Assembly: GCA_913056305.1 (NCBI GenBank)
Contig: CAJXMR010000021.1
Span: 1-43,999, forward strand
From: an uncultured Ralstonia sp.
GTDB taxonomy: Bacteria; Pseudomonadota; Gammaproteobacteria; Burkholderiales; Burkholderiaceae
Reading direction: 5' to 3'
DNA: 43,999 nt
A program made the position numbers and the translations under genes. Position 1 is the first letter of the stretch; each line of letters opens with the position of its first letter. Positions 9,741 through 17,704 of this stretch are shown here, piece after piece. The notes below the pieces were generated by a model, which did no database searches, was not told the DNA's origin, and saw only the letters and a program-made list of their open reading frames with translations.

Positions 9741-10091
9741 ATGTCTTCCCAGCATCAAGTCGAACTGCTGACGCTTAGTCAGCTATGTCCGCTACTCCAC
9801 CGCAAACCTGCCACCGTCTACTCAGACATCGCATCAGGCCGATTCGATCGTCTGCCTCCAATCCTCCGTTTGCCGGGTCAACGCAAGCTGTTGTGGCGGA
9901 AGCAGGATGTTCTTGATTGGATCGAACGACATGTCCAGCCAGCTAGGGCTATCGCCGACGCTCAAACGGGCAGCACGAAGCGCCCTCAGGGCCTAGCGGT
10001 AGCAACTTCGCAAGCCAGGCAAGTTGGCCGGCCAACAAAGCGACAGCAGCTTGAGCGTCGCTTGGCAGGTGCAGAGGGGGCTGGCAAGTGA
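9741..10091 (+). CDS. AlpA-like helix-turn-helix protein (putative excisionase/regulator)
   Basis: A 116-residue protein. Residues about 8-65 form a winged HTH of the AlpA/MerR-like type: LLTLSQLCPLLHRKPATVYS, then PILRLPGQRKLLWRKQDVLDW and an IERH helix. Such proteins act as excisionases or activators of integrase genes in islands. The C-terminal tail is basic and polar with no domain. I chose ATG 9741, which has GGAG 7 nt upstream; GTG 9720 is possible. Its TGA overlaps the GTG start of the RepA-like gene by 4 nt, so the two are coupled and the gene opens a three-gene operon. Confidence 0.7.
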   Translation: MSSQHQVELLTLSQLCPLLHRKPATVYSDIASGRFDRLPPILRLPGQRKLLWRKQDVLDWIERHVQPARAIADAQTGSTKRPQGLAVATSQARQVGRPTKRQQLERRLAGAEGAGK

Positions 10092-11002
10092 ACCATCCCA
10101 AAGAAACTGCGGTCGCTTTGCCCCGCGCAGAGCGCTCCCCTCGCCAGAGCCGCTCGGAAGCTCTCATCGATGCCGGTGCTGCAATCGACAGGGCCCCACC
10201 AAAGGGCGATGACATCGCTTTCACCCACTCAATTTTCTGCCAGGTCGGCCTACCTCGCCGCCAAACCGAGGGAGCCTCCTTCAAGCGCCAGTTTGGTAAC
10301 GCGTGGATTTGCGTAAGCGCCGGCTATCTTGATGAAGGACAGGGCCCAGTCCTGCAGCCCGTGCCATATGGGCCTGCACCGCGACACTTGATGGCGTACA
10401 TGAATACCTACGCTATCAGGCATAGAACTCGGGAAATACCGATCGGCGAGGACATCACCGACCTTCTGCGGCTCATTGGGCAAGAAAACCAAGGTGGGAA
10501 CCGGTATAAAACCGCCAGGCTCCATTTACACGCGCTCGCAGCGAGCAGGGTGCAACTCGGCTACCGGGGCCGCACCTTCAATGATCAACCCATCGAACAG
10601 TTCGATGCATGGTCGAGTGATGGCAGTACTCGAAACCGCCGCTGGCCGGGGGTACTCCTCCTCTCGAAGAGCTACTACGAGTCACTCAAAGGCGCGGGCG
10701 TACCGATTGATCGCCGAGCTTTGCGAGCGATTGGCGGTGCCGCATTGGATATCGACGTTTACACGTGGCTTGCGCACAGACTGACCCAAATCGATCAGCC
10801 ACAGACCATTTCGTGGAGGGCGCTCCAAGATCAGTTTGGCGACGAATACAAGGACAGCAGCAATTTTCGTAGAGAGATGAACAGGGCTCTGAAGGTCGCC
10901 CTTGCCGTCTACCCCGAGGCTCGCCAAGCGATTGAGCCCGTCAGAGGCGGACTTCGTCTCAGGCACGCATCTCCCCCTGTTCCACCGAAGCGCGCCTCAT
11001 GA
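10088..11002 (+). CDS. RepA-like replication initiator (plasmid RepA family)
   Basis: A 304-residue protein starting with GTG, overlapping the previous stop by 4 nt. The middle and C-terminal parts (SRVQLGYRGRTFNDQPIEQF, LLLSKSYYESLKGAGVPID, IDVYTWLAHRL, FRREMNRALKVALAVYP) resemble the plasmid-encoded RepA family, in which the protein binds origin repeats and starts replication. The same family also turns up on integrated islands. In support, phased TGCGTC repeats resembling iterons lie 640 nt downstream of its stop. The N-terminal 75 residues are less conserved in appearance. A replicative role for the excised island is an inference. Confidence 0.65.
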   Translation: MNHPKETAVALPRAERSPRQSRSEALIDAGAAIDRAPPKGDDIAFTHSIFCQVGLPRRQTEGASFKRQFGNAWICVSAGYLDEGQGPVLQPVPYGPAPRHLMAYMNTYAIRHRTREIPIGEDITDLLRLIGQENQGGNRYKTARLHLHALAASRVQLGYRGRTFNDQPIEQFDAWSSDGSTRNRRWPGVLLLSKSYYESLKGAGVPIDRRALRAIGGAALDIDVYTWLAHRLTQIDQPQTISWRALQDQFGDEYKDSSNFRREMNRALKVALAVYPEARQAIEPVRGGLRLRHASPPVPPKRAS

Positions 11003-11616
11003 AAAAGCCGGCTCAAGAACGGGATTTCATGAGCACGCGCGGCCAAAGGCCGGCTGTGGAGAAGCCTGTGGCATGCCTAAGAGATGGACTCGTGATCGAG
11101 ATTACGGGTGCGAAGTGCAGCAACGCCAAGCAACCAGAACGCGGCCAACCGAAGAGGCGTTATGTATTCAAGACGCCAGTCACGGGGAAACCGCACCCAG
11201 CTCTCGCGGTCCTACTGTCGATGGCGGCCACAGATGTAGCGTCCAACGGAATCGGCCATGCTGCGGTCAGCCACGATGCAGACTACCTTTACAACTCAAT
11301 CGTCGCCTTGGGCAAAGCCACGTTCCCAAAGATTCGGACTCGGATCAGCCCGTATTGCTTCCGCCACCAAGCCGCATCGGATCTCAAGGCCGATCCAACC
11401 TTGTCGCTGGAAGAGGCCGCACAGTTCATGGGACACCTATCGGATTACAGCATCGGGCGATACGGTCGCGCCGTCCATGGCAAGAGAGGAAGCGAGCGCG
11501 CCAAGCCAGTCATGGTCAAAACGTCGCGCTCAGTCAAGCATTCACCCAAGGTGGACAAACTTGCTCGCTTCAAGATCGCCAGCGCAAACCGGCGGAACAA
11601 ACTGAAGCAAGGCTAG
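10999..11616 (+). CDS. Tyrosine recombinase consisting of the catalytic domain only
   Basis: A 205-residue protein with the tyrosine recombinase active site in order. It has a Box I-like arginine in GQRPAVEK near residue 16, LVIEITGAKCSN, YCFRHQAASDLK (Arg, with Tyr where the first His of HxxR usually stands), and MGHLSDYSIGRYG (GH followed nine residues later by the nucleophilic Tyr). The N-terminal core-binding and arm-binding domains of a normal integrase (350-400 residues) are absent. The start overlaps the RepA-like stop (ATGA), so it is translated as part of the operon and is not obviously a random truncation. It may act with a partner or be a remnant. Confidence 0.65.
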   Translation: MKKPAQERDFMSTRGQRPAVEKPVACLRDGLVIEITGAKCSNAKQPERGQPKRRYVFKTPVTGKPHPALAVLLSMAATDVASNGIGHAAVSHDADYLYNSIVALGKATFPKIRTRISPYCFRHQAASDLKADPTLSLEEAAQFMGHLSDYSIGRYGRAVHGKRGSERAKPVMVKTSRSVKHSPKVDKLARFKIASANRRNKLKQG

Positions 11617-11641
11617 GAGTGCCCTGCCCATGGGAGCCAAA

Positions 11642-11787
11642 GATGCGTCAAGGCTGCGTCGATTCTGCGTTGATTTCGGCGCGTATAGCGCAAAGACAAG
11701 AGCTTGGCCGCCCCGGGTACGTCAAAGTTGCGTCGTTTTGCGCCCTCGCCTCAATAGCCCCTCGTTCAGTTGCGTCGATTTCGACGC
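11642..11787 (+). repeat. Helically phased TGCGTC repeats (iteron-like)
   Basis: TGCGTC or TGCGTT occurs at 11644, 11655, 11666, 11729 and 11771, all on the same strand. The last copies extend to GTTGCGTCGTTTTGCGC and GTTGCGTCGATTTCGACGC. Spacings of 11, 11, 63 and 42 nt are close to 1, 1, 6 and 4 turns of DNA. Repeats on one face of the helix beside a RepA-like gene suggest an origin or a cooperative binding array. Confidence 0.5.
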
Positions 11788-12079
11788 ATTGCCGGAGCTG
11801 AGTGGCAGACAATGCTGATGCAGCAGCGTCTAACCGAACAGACTCGCGAGAGCGTCGAAGCTTGGATGCGACAAGCAGGCTTGTACGCTACGGATTCCAT
11901 TCGCTTCGAGTTAAGTTGGGCCAGGCGGAAAATCACGACAATCCGATGTCAGTACGTGAATTTCACGACATCAACAATAGAATTTAGTGTTTTTGCATTC
12001 ACCCTTGGCACGGCGCTTCGCAGCCGCTTACTCTTGGCTGCGACGATGCGCCGCTTCTCTCTTCTCACCATCGTCCTTC

Positions 12080-12109
12080 AGACGCAGCCCTCGCTGCGTC
12101 TTTTCTATT
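12080..12109 (+). terminator. Rho-independent terminator downstream of the recombinase operon
   Basis: AGACGCAGC, loop CCTC, GCTGCGTCT, then TTTCTATT. It lies 460 nt after the recombinase stop with no recognisable gene between, so it probably ends the HTH-repA-int transcript or an untranslated RNA from the repeat region. Confidence 0.65.
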
Positions 12110-12172
12110 GAAGCGCGCCGCCCCTAGGTCGATTCGTTTCCGTGCCAAGGAGAGCACTGGCTTGCCTGCCTG

Positions 12173-12229
12173 TTGATTTGCAGAGAGTCCTGACCCACCC
12201 GAGGTAGGTCAGGATTCCGTGCAAATCAA
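12173..12229. repeat. 57-bp two-tier dyad
   Basis: TTGATTTGCA (12173-12182) is inverted exactly at 12220-12229. Inside it TCCTGACC (12188-12195) is inverted exactly at 12207-12214. A 3-bp stem (ACC/GGT) with triloop CGA sits at the centre. Only two 5-nt internal segments and one base pair do not match. It lies in the gene-free stretch 11617-12344, where a weaker CCCAC/GTGGG hairpin follows at 12276-12296. Confidence 0.75.
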
Positions 12230-12344
12230 TAGGTACCGGCTTTGCGCTGGCGAATTCTGTTGATTGGCATTAGATCCCACGATTCCGCTAAGTGGGCTCT
12301 CTTGACAGTGAATCTCGACACTTGCTAGGTCGCGCGCACGCCGA

Positions 12345-13643
12345 TCACAGCTTCACAAGCAGTGGCCCCTTGAACGCTTCCTTGATCAGTGCGGCTGGTT
12401 GCCCGTGCGCAAGCAGTTTGCCCATCGCATTCATGGTCTGCGTGATGTGCCGGAAGTATTTGAGGTAGCCGGCGCAGAGGAAATTCAGTCCGGGCTCGCC
12501 GTCAACAGAGACCGCAAAGCGGTTCTTTGGACATTCACCGTGGCATGCGAAACGATATTCGCAACGACGGCAGACGCCTGGCAAGGCATCAGCCTTGGCG
12601 TTACCGAAGGCTTGTTGCTGCGCTGAGTTGAGCAATTCCGCCGCACCTCGTTCCTGCAGATTGCCCAAACGATATTCCGGATACATGAAGTGGTCGCAAC
12701 TGTAGACGCTACCGTCGTGCTCAACGATAGCGGCACGGCCGCAGCGCTCGGAGAACAGGCAGACCGTGGCGGGTAGCTCGCACCACGCCGCCAATGCCCA
12801 CTCGAAGTTCATCACGTGGATATCGCCAATATCGTTGCGCACCCATTCGTCGTAGATGGCGATCAGGAAATCACCCCAGGCTTCGGGAACAACGCTCTGC
12901 GTGCTCATCTCAACAGGTTGATCGATCGCTTTGCGCACGATTGGTGAACGGGAGAATTCTGGTGGTGCCGCGAAGTGCAGCCCGATAGCCTGTTCCTGTG
13001 CGCGCGGTACACGCTCAACAACCGGGTTGAACTGCATGTGCCGCACGCCCAAGCCCTTCAGGAAGCGATAGATGGTCAGGGGTTGGCACGAGACCGCATC
13101 CGACACAGTCACCAACACGTTGAACGGCACGTTGAAGCGTTGCAGAATGCCCAGCCCGCGCACCGTATCGTCGAAGCTGGAGCGGCCCTGCTTGTCGCGA
13201 CGCGTCAGGTCGTGCAGCTCGCGCGGGCCGTCCAGGCTGATGCCCACCAGAAAGCCCTCGGCTGCCAGAAACGCGCCCCAGCGTTCGTCCAGCAGGGTTC
13301 CGTTTGTTTGCAGCGTGTTTCGGATGGTTTTGCCATTCCTATACCGGCGTTGCAACGCGACGGCCTTCTCAAAGAAGTCCAAGCCCATCAGCGTCGGCTC
13401 TCCACCCTGCCAAGTAAATTCGACCTCCGGTGTTGGTTGCGACTCGATATAGCGCCGAACGTAGACATCGAGCGCAGTGTCCGACATGCGGAAGCGGTGC
13501 CGCTCTTCATAGAGCGACTCCTTCTCCAGATAGAAGCAATAGCTGCAATCCAGATTGCACAGCGGCCCAACCGGCTTGGCCATCAGATGGAAGCCAGAGC
13601 CAGGCACCGAGTTCGTCGCATCATTTGTATGGCAGTTGGACAT
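12345..13643 (-). CDS. Anaerobic sulfatase-maturating enzyme (radical SAM, SPASM domain)
   Basis: This 432-residue radical SAM enzyme is of the AtsB/anSME type, which oxidises a Cys or Ser of a sulfatase to formylglycine in the cytoplasm without oxygen. The SAM cluster motif CNLDCSYC gives Cys29, Cys33 and Cys36. GGEPTLMGLDFF, LQTNGTLLD and VGISLDGP follow. The C-terminal SPASM region carries further cysteines (SERCGRAA, VYSCDHFMYP, CRRCEYRFACHGECPKNRF) for two auxiliary clusters. The likely client is the serine-type sulfatase at 33462-35852 on the same island, about 20 kb away. The gene has its own start region (GAGG 7 nt before ATG) and lies 159 nt beyond the porin gene, across a terminator. 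Confidence 0.9.
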   Translation of the reverse strand: MSNCHTNDATNSVPGSGFHLMAKPVGPLCNLDCSYCFYLEKESLYEERHRFRMSDTALDVYVRRYIESQPTPEVEFTWQGGEPTLMGLDFFEKAVALQRRYRNGKTIRNTLQTNGTLLDERWGAFLAAEGFLVGISLDGPRELHDLTRRDKQGRSSFDDTVRGLGILQRFNVPFNVLVTVSDAVSCQPLTIYRFLKGLGVRHMQFNPVVERVPRAQEQAIGLHFAAPPEFSRSPIVRKAIDQPVEMSTQSVVPEAWGDFLIAIYDEWVRNDIGDIHVMNFEWALAAWCELPATVCLFSERCGRAAIVEHDGSVYSCDHFMYPEYRLGNLQERGAAELLNSAQQQAFGNAKADALPGVCRRCEYRFACHGECPKNRFAVSVDGEPGLNFLCAGYLKYFRHITQTMNAMGKLLAHGQPAALIKEAFKGPLLVKL

Positions 13644-13707
13644 GGCAAAACCTCACCGTGATGGGCAAGCCCCCTTGCATTCAGGCAGCCGGCGGGCCTC
13701 ACGTCTT

Positions 13708-13738
13708 ATAAGAAAAAAGAGAGGGAGCAAGCTCCCCC
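13708..13738 (-). terminator. Terminator after the island porin gene
   Basis: Read on the minus strand: GGGGAGC, TT, GCTCCC, then TCTCTTTTTTC. It separates the porin gene from the sulfatase-maturase gene, so most maturase transcription probably needs read-through or its own promoter. Confidence 0.8.
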
Positions 13739-13801
13739 CAATACCGACCAGAATGAAACGCACTGCACAGCACGCCCAATGGATTTGAGTGGGCCGGCCG
13801 T

Positions 13802-14971
13802 TCAGAACTTGTGACGAATCCCCAGCGCAATACCCATCATCGAGGTCTGACCAGCGCCAAGGGCATAGCTGTTGCCAAGCGAGAGGCTGGTGGCGTAGGC
13901 AGTCGCTGCAGAATCCAGCGTCAGACCGGCATTCTTTGCGTACGCGGTGGTTAGGTAGACATCGGTACGCTTAGACAGCGCATAGTCAGCAACGAGCGCC
14001 ACCTGCCAAGGATTCGCATTCTGTGTGCTCCCGAACAGATTCCGGAGCTTGTCGTAGTAAAACTCGCCTGTCAGGGTCAATGCCGGCGCGACCTGATAGC
14101 TTGCACCGACCCAGTACATGTCATCGCGCAGCAACGTGGCACCGGTCTGGTCGATATTCTTACCCCACCGATAACCGCCCATCACCTTCACTTTGTCCAA
14201 GGTGTAGCTCGCCGCAATTGCCGCTTTGCGGAAGGACCCTGTTCCCGTGCCGATCGTCGGGTTGTATTGGTCGTAGCCGACAGTCGCTGCAAACGAACCG
14301 CTGTCGTAGGTCAAGCCCGTGCCATATGCGGAATCGCGGTGAAGTTGCCCCGGCACCTCACCATTGCCGCCAACCACCGTTTGCGGGGCAGCCGGGCTGG
14401 CCGGTGGCAGCGCCAAGCCAGCGCCAAACGACCAGTGCGCAACCGCCGTGACCGGACCGAACGTGCCCGTGTACTTGGCTGTGTTGTCGAGGCGGTAATT
14501 CGGCCCAACCTGCAAGACGGCGGGTTCATATTGCGTCGCGTAAGCCGTCGGTGAGAAGTTGGCAAGCCCCTCAAACATCGACGCGTACTGGCGCCCAAAC
14601 GTAATCTGGCCAAACTGCGCGCTTTTCAGACCCACGAACGCCTGGCGGCCAAAAAGTCGACCGCTCTGTTGCAAGGAGCCGTTGTTCAGACCAAAGCCGC
14701 TTTCCAGCACAAACAGCGCGCTGAGCCCGCCGCCAAGATCCTCCACCCCGCGTAGCCCCCAGCGCGAACCGGCCAGACCGCCGGAGTCCATGCGAACCAC
14801 ATGGTTCGCCGGACCTGGGCTGTACTTGTTCGCAGCCTGCGGTACCGCGCCGACATTGTTGGCAAATTCCAGATTCACGTCGGTGACGCCATACAGGGTC
14901 ACGCCTGACTGTCCCCAAGCTGTGCTCGCGCAGGCGAGCAGTGACGCAAACGCGATATGTTTCAACTTCAT
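13802..14971 (-). CDS. Outer-membrane porin on the island
   Basis: A 389-residue porin of the same family as the one at 806, but clearly divergent. It has a signal peptide (MKLKHIAFASLLACASTAWG, cleavage near WGQS), mature start GVTLYGVTDVNLEF, SRWGLRGVEDLGGGLSALF, LSKRTDVYLTTAYAKN and terminal Phe (GIRHKF). ATG 14971 has AGGAGA 9 nt upstream; the longer open frame to 15163 has no ribosome site or signal peptide. In this family, porins placed in catabolic clusters usually serve entry of the substrate, so it may admit the sulfated compound processed by the nearby enzymes (inference). Confidence 0.92.
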   Translation of the reverse strand: MKLKHIAFASLLACASTAWGQSGVTLYGVTDVNLEFANNVGAVPQAANKYSPGPANHVVRMDSGGLAGSRWGLRGVEDLGGGLSALFVLESGFGLNNGSLQQSGRLFGRQAFVGLKSAQFGQITFGRQYASMFEGLANFSPTAYATQYEPAVLQVGPNYRLDNTAKYTGTFGPVTAVAHWSFGAGLALPPASPAAPQTVVGGNGEVPGQLHRDSAYGTGLTYDSGSFAATVGYDQYNPTIGTGTGSFRKAAIAASYTLDKVKVMGGYRWGKNIDQTGATLLRDDMYWVGASYQVAPALTLTGEFYYDKLRNLFGSTQNANPWQVALVADYALSKRTDVYLTTAYAKNAGLTLDSAATAYATSLSLGNSYALGAGQTSMMGIALGIRHKF

Positions 14972-15517
14972 GCTGCAGTGTCTCCTCTTCTTGCGTTGTG
15001 ATCCCGGGAGGCGATCGCATGCCCGGGAGTGGCTTACTGTGAGCCGGTGTAAAACCCAAACTGATTCAACCACTACGGCGAAGTGCAGCGTCCTCACGCG
15101 CAGCGACGCTCCATCCACGGTTGTTGCAAAGCGCGTGGCAACGCAGCGCAAGACGGCCTTCAACGCGTGAGGGGTTATACCTTCTTACGTATTGATTTCG
15201 ATGCCTTCAGATTAGGAGGTCGACCCGCATCGAACTTGTCATCCGAGCGAAATCTCTTGTCTCACCCGGTGCATGTCGACACGAAATGCAAGGCCGCCCG
15301 TTGCGCCAACCGCGCTATCGCCCGACCGTGGTGGAGTGCTTGCAGCTTGAGCTGCGCATCAGGCGACCGCACTGTGCTCCAAGCCCAGTTCAGACGCGCT
15401 TGCTGGATCACTGCTTGGGCAGTGTCAGGTTGAGTGTGGCCGATCGCCAAGTAGGACGACGCGTACACCCGTGCGACTTCGTGGCTGTGGCGATGCAGCC
15501 ATGGGTAGCATGGCGCG
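14972..15517. other. Upstream region of the island porin
   Basis: There is no recognisable gene here. The minus strand has an open frame at 15262-15468 that I do not recognise and which lacks a ribosome site. The porin promoter should lie in the right-to-left direction within the first 200 nt, but no clear boxes stand out. Confidence 0.4.
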
Positions 15518-15724
15518 ATGAAGAAGGCGAAATCGCTCGATCACGGCCACCGCTTCCCCGCAGCCGTCATCAGCGGCGCCATCCGCTGGCATCGCCGATT
15601 CAATCTGAGCCTGCGCGACATCGAGGAATTGCCGTTCGAACGCGGCGTGACTGTCAGCGACGAGACAATCCGCTGCTGGTGCGACGAATTCGGCGCGGAC
15701 TTCGCCCCTCGGGTCAAGGCGGCC
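15518..15724 (+). pseudogene. IS6-family transposase, N-terminal remnant
   Basis: About 69 residues match the start of IS6/IS26-type transposases: HRFPAAVISGAIRWHRRFNL, SLRDIEELPFERGVTVSDET, IRCWCDEFGADFAPRVK. The similarity stops near 15724, before any of the DDE catalytic residues. The frame then runs on meaninglessly into the antisense of the DUF2889 gene. Only the N-terminal helix-turn-helix part remains, so the gene is dead. It sits exactly at the 3' end of the catabolic operon, suggesting an old insertion or rearrangement breakpoint. Confidence 0.75.
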
Positions 15725-15796
15725 AACTTGACAACGCCGATCGGACCAACCGGCACCCTCTGCCTCAGTCGGCCCTCTGTCTGCCCTTCTGTCAAC

Positions 15797-16375
15797 CTAC
15801 CCGCTGAGCTTTTCTTCCTTGAGATAGCGCTGCGCAATCGGCCCTTCTACGCGTAGCGCGTGGCAGGTGCCGATCAGGCCACGCCTCGAGCGCGCGAAGC
15901 GCTCCACGTCGTGCGCATCGCGCGGGGCAATCATTGCCCGCCCTATCGGAATCGTTTGGAAGGCCGTGGTCGCGATCGGCAGCAACAGTTCAGAGAGGTG
16001 GGTGCAGCCGCCGGCGCCCCCAAACAGCGTTTTGATCTTGTGCGAAAAGCCGGGCGCAACTCGCTCCCCAATCAGCTTAGCGTAGGCCGGAGCTGCGCCA
16101 CGGCATTCGCTGGTCGGCACGTTCGGCATCTGCACGGCGACGTCGCGGATGACGAAGTCGTCGTCAATCGTCAACCTGACCCACATGCCGTGATAAGGTT
16201 CTCCGGCTGCCACCACGCTACCCTCCGCAAGCGGCACCGCATGGGTTTTGGAATCGCTCAGCCGCCCCTCGATATCCCACAAGCCGTCCGGGCGCAGGTA
16301 GCTGACGCATTCGACGGCGCGTGTGTGGATACGGCGGCGCGTATCGCTGGTGTCTGCGCTGCTTTTTTCGCTCAT
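15797..16375 (-). CDS. DUF2889 domain protein, last gene of the catabolic operon
   Basis: A 192-residue protein with the family pattern TRAVECVSYLRPDGLWDIEG, then MWVRLTIDDDFVIRDVAVQM and GGCTHLSELLLPIATTAFQT. The function is unknown. Conserved Cys, His and Glu in the GCTHLSELL stretch could bind metal. In proteobacteria such genes often accompany acyl-CoA catabolic clusters, and here it follows an alpha-methylacyl-CoA racemase by 63 nt on the same strand, so it probably helps the same pathway. The ribosome site is weak. Its last codons run close to the IS6 remnant on the other strand. Confidence 0.8.
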   Translation of the reverse strand: MSEKSSADTSDTRRRIHTRAVECVSYLRPDGLWDIEGRLSDSKTHAVPLAEGSVVAAGEPYHGMWVRLTIDDDFVIRDVAVQMPNVPTSECRGAAPAYAKLIGERVAPGFSHKIKTLFGGAGGCTHLSELLLPIATTAFQTIPIGRAMIAPRDAHDVERFARSRRGLIGTCHALRVEGPIAQRYLKEEKLSG

Positions 16376-16438
16376 GACCTATCTGTCTCTTGACCTATCG
16401 TTTTTACGGCATCCTGGGTCGGCAGACCACGTGCACAT

Positions 16439-17473
16439 CTAATTGGGCAATGCAGAGAGACGCGGAGCCGACTGCGCGCCGGCCGCGTCGAATATCTTGC
16501 GCGCGGCATTGTGCGGGTGACAGCGCGCTTCTTCTAACGTCAACACTGGCGCGAAGCAGACATCTGTGCCTTCGAGCAGATCGCACCAGTGCCGGCGCGG
16601 CTGCGACAGGAACAGCGCCTCCAGCCGCGCCTTCAGCGCCGGCCAGGCCGCGGCATCGTATTGCCGTTTCGGATCGACATCGTCGATTTCCAGTGTTTGC
16701 AGCAGCAGCGTATAGAACTGCGGCTCGAGTGCGCCGACGGTGATATAGCCGCCATCTGAGCAACGATAAGTATCGTAGAACGGCGAATCGTGGAAGGCAC
16801 TCGGGCGCTTGTCATTGACTCCGCCGAGGCCAGCGCCGGCGGAGATGAATTGCGCAATTCCGCCCAGCATCGCCACCACATCCGTGATGGCAGCATCGAC
16901 CACGCTGCCCTGCCCGCTCGCGCGCGCATTCAGCACGCCGGAGACGATGCCGAATGCCAGGCCGAGGGCACCGCCGGCATCGCCCAACACGGTCGGGGGC
17001 ACGATAGGCTTCTGTCCGTCGACTGCAGCCAGCGACAGCATGCCGCTCAAGGCGACGTAGTTGAGGTCGTGACCGGCTACCTGTGCCAGCGGGCCGTCCT
17101 GGCCCCAGCCGGTCATGCGGCCGTAGACCAGGCGCGGGTTCGCCTTGGCGCATTCGGCAGGGCCAAGCCCGAGCCGCTCCATTACGCCGGGGCGGTTGCC
17201 TTCGATCAGCGCGTCAGCCTTGGCGATCAAATGGAGCGCGTGCTGCACGTCGACCGGGTCTTTCAGATTGAGCTGCACTTCGCGCTTGCCAGCGCGCAGC
17301 GGATTGGGCCCGCCGTTGCCGAGCATGTCGGCCAGCCCGACGCCGCCCGGACGGGTGATCATCGTGATCTCAGCGCCGAAGCCGGCCAAGATGCTGCCGC
17401 ACAGCGGTCCAGGACCGATGCCCTCGAATTCGACGATGCGGATGCCCTTCAGCGGCTTGATGGTGTTGGTCAT
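16439..17473 (-). CDS. Alpha-methylacyl-CoA racemase, copy 1 (CoA-transferase family III)
   Basis: A 344-residue protein that interconverts the 2R and 2S forms of 2-methyl-branched acyl-CoA esters, so that stereospecific beta-oxidation can proceed. It has the family N-terminus GIRIVEFEGIGPGPLCGSIL, GNRPGVMERLGLGP and YGRMTGWGQDGPLAQ. The active-site His is in GHDLNYVALSG and the Asp in LGDAGGALG. These make racemase more likely than a CaiB-type transferase. A paralogue at 25151-26173 shares long identical blocks, so the two arose by duplication or joint recruitment. AGGA lies 6 nt before the ATG. Confidence 0.88.
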   Translation of the reverse strand: MTNTIKPLKGIRIVEFEGIGPGPLCGSILAGFGAEITMITRPGGVGLADMLGNGGPNPLRAGKREVQLNLKDPVDVQHALHLIAKADALIEGNRPGVMERLGLGPAECAKANPRLVYGRMTGWGQDGPLAQVAGHDLNYVALSGMLSLAAVDGQKPIVPPTVLGDAGGALGLAFGIVSGVLNARASGQGSVVDAAITDVVAMLGGIAQFISAGAGLGGVNDKRPSAFHDSPFYDTYRCSDGGYITVGALEPQFYTLLLQTLEIDDVDPKRQYDAAAWPALKARLEALFLSQPRRHWCDLLEGTDVCFAPVLTLEEARCHPHNAARKIFDAAGAQSAPRLSALPN

Positions 17474-17499
17474 GAACGATCCTGTTTATGCGGCGGCTT

Positions 17500-17694
17500 T
17501 CAGTCATAGCCGAGAACAACCATGCCTTCACACTCGTCCGGCTCAAGGCCCGGACGAGTCGAACGATTGCAATGCGGCATCAAGGTACTCCGCAAACGGG
17601 ACATGCCGGCCGGCTTGAGATCGCAAGCGTGCGCTCTACCGATTGGCACCTCATGCCGCCGCAGAATGTCTTCTTCGCGGTTGCGCGGGATCAT
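17500..17694 (-). CDS. Small 64-residue protein of unknown function
   Basis: The ATG at 17694 is preceded by GAGGAGG with a 5-nt spacing, the strongest ribosome site in the operon, and lies 10 nt after the acyl-CoA dehydrogenase stop. The product is charged (MIPRNREEDILRRHEVPIG) with three cysteines and ends CEGMVVLGYD. It has no signal peptide or membrane segment, and I recognise no family. It fills the gap between the dehydrogenase and racemase genes. It could be a real small protein of the pathway or the remnant of a larger gene. Confidence 0.45.
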   Translation of the reverse strand: MIPRNREEDILRRHEVPIGRAHACDLKPAGMSRLRSTLMPHCNRSTRPGLEPDECEGMVVLGYD

Positions 17695-17704
17695 CCTTGC
17701 CTCC

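Noticed and set aside
11770..12111. 113-codon open frame in the gap after the recombinase operon
   Set aside because: It runs through the repeat array and the terminator hairpin, has no ribosome site, and its sequence shows no domain.
12302..12330. TTGACA box as a possible plus-strand promoter
   Set aside because: There is no acceptable -10 box at 16-18 nt and it would point against the maturase gene.
15117..15137. GGTTGTTGCAAA, similar to an IS6-type terminal inverted repeat
   Set aside because: It lies about 400 nt before the IS6 transposase fragment, too far for the normal layout, and no partner repeat was found.
15262..15468. Minus-strand open frame upstream of the island porin
   Set aside because: It codes for a plausible helical peptide, but no ribosome site or family could be recognised; left as part of the non-coding description.
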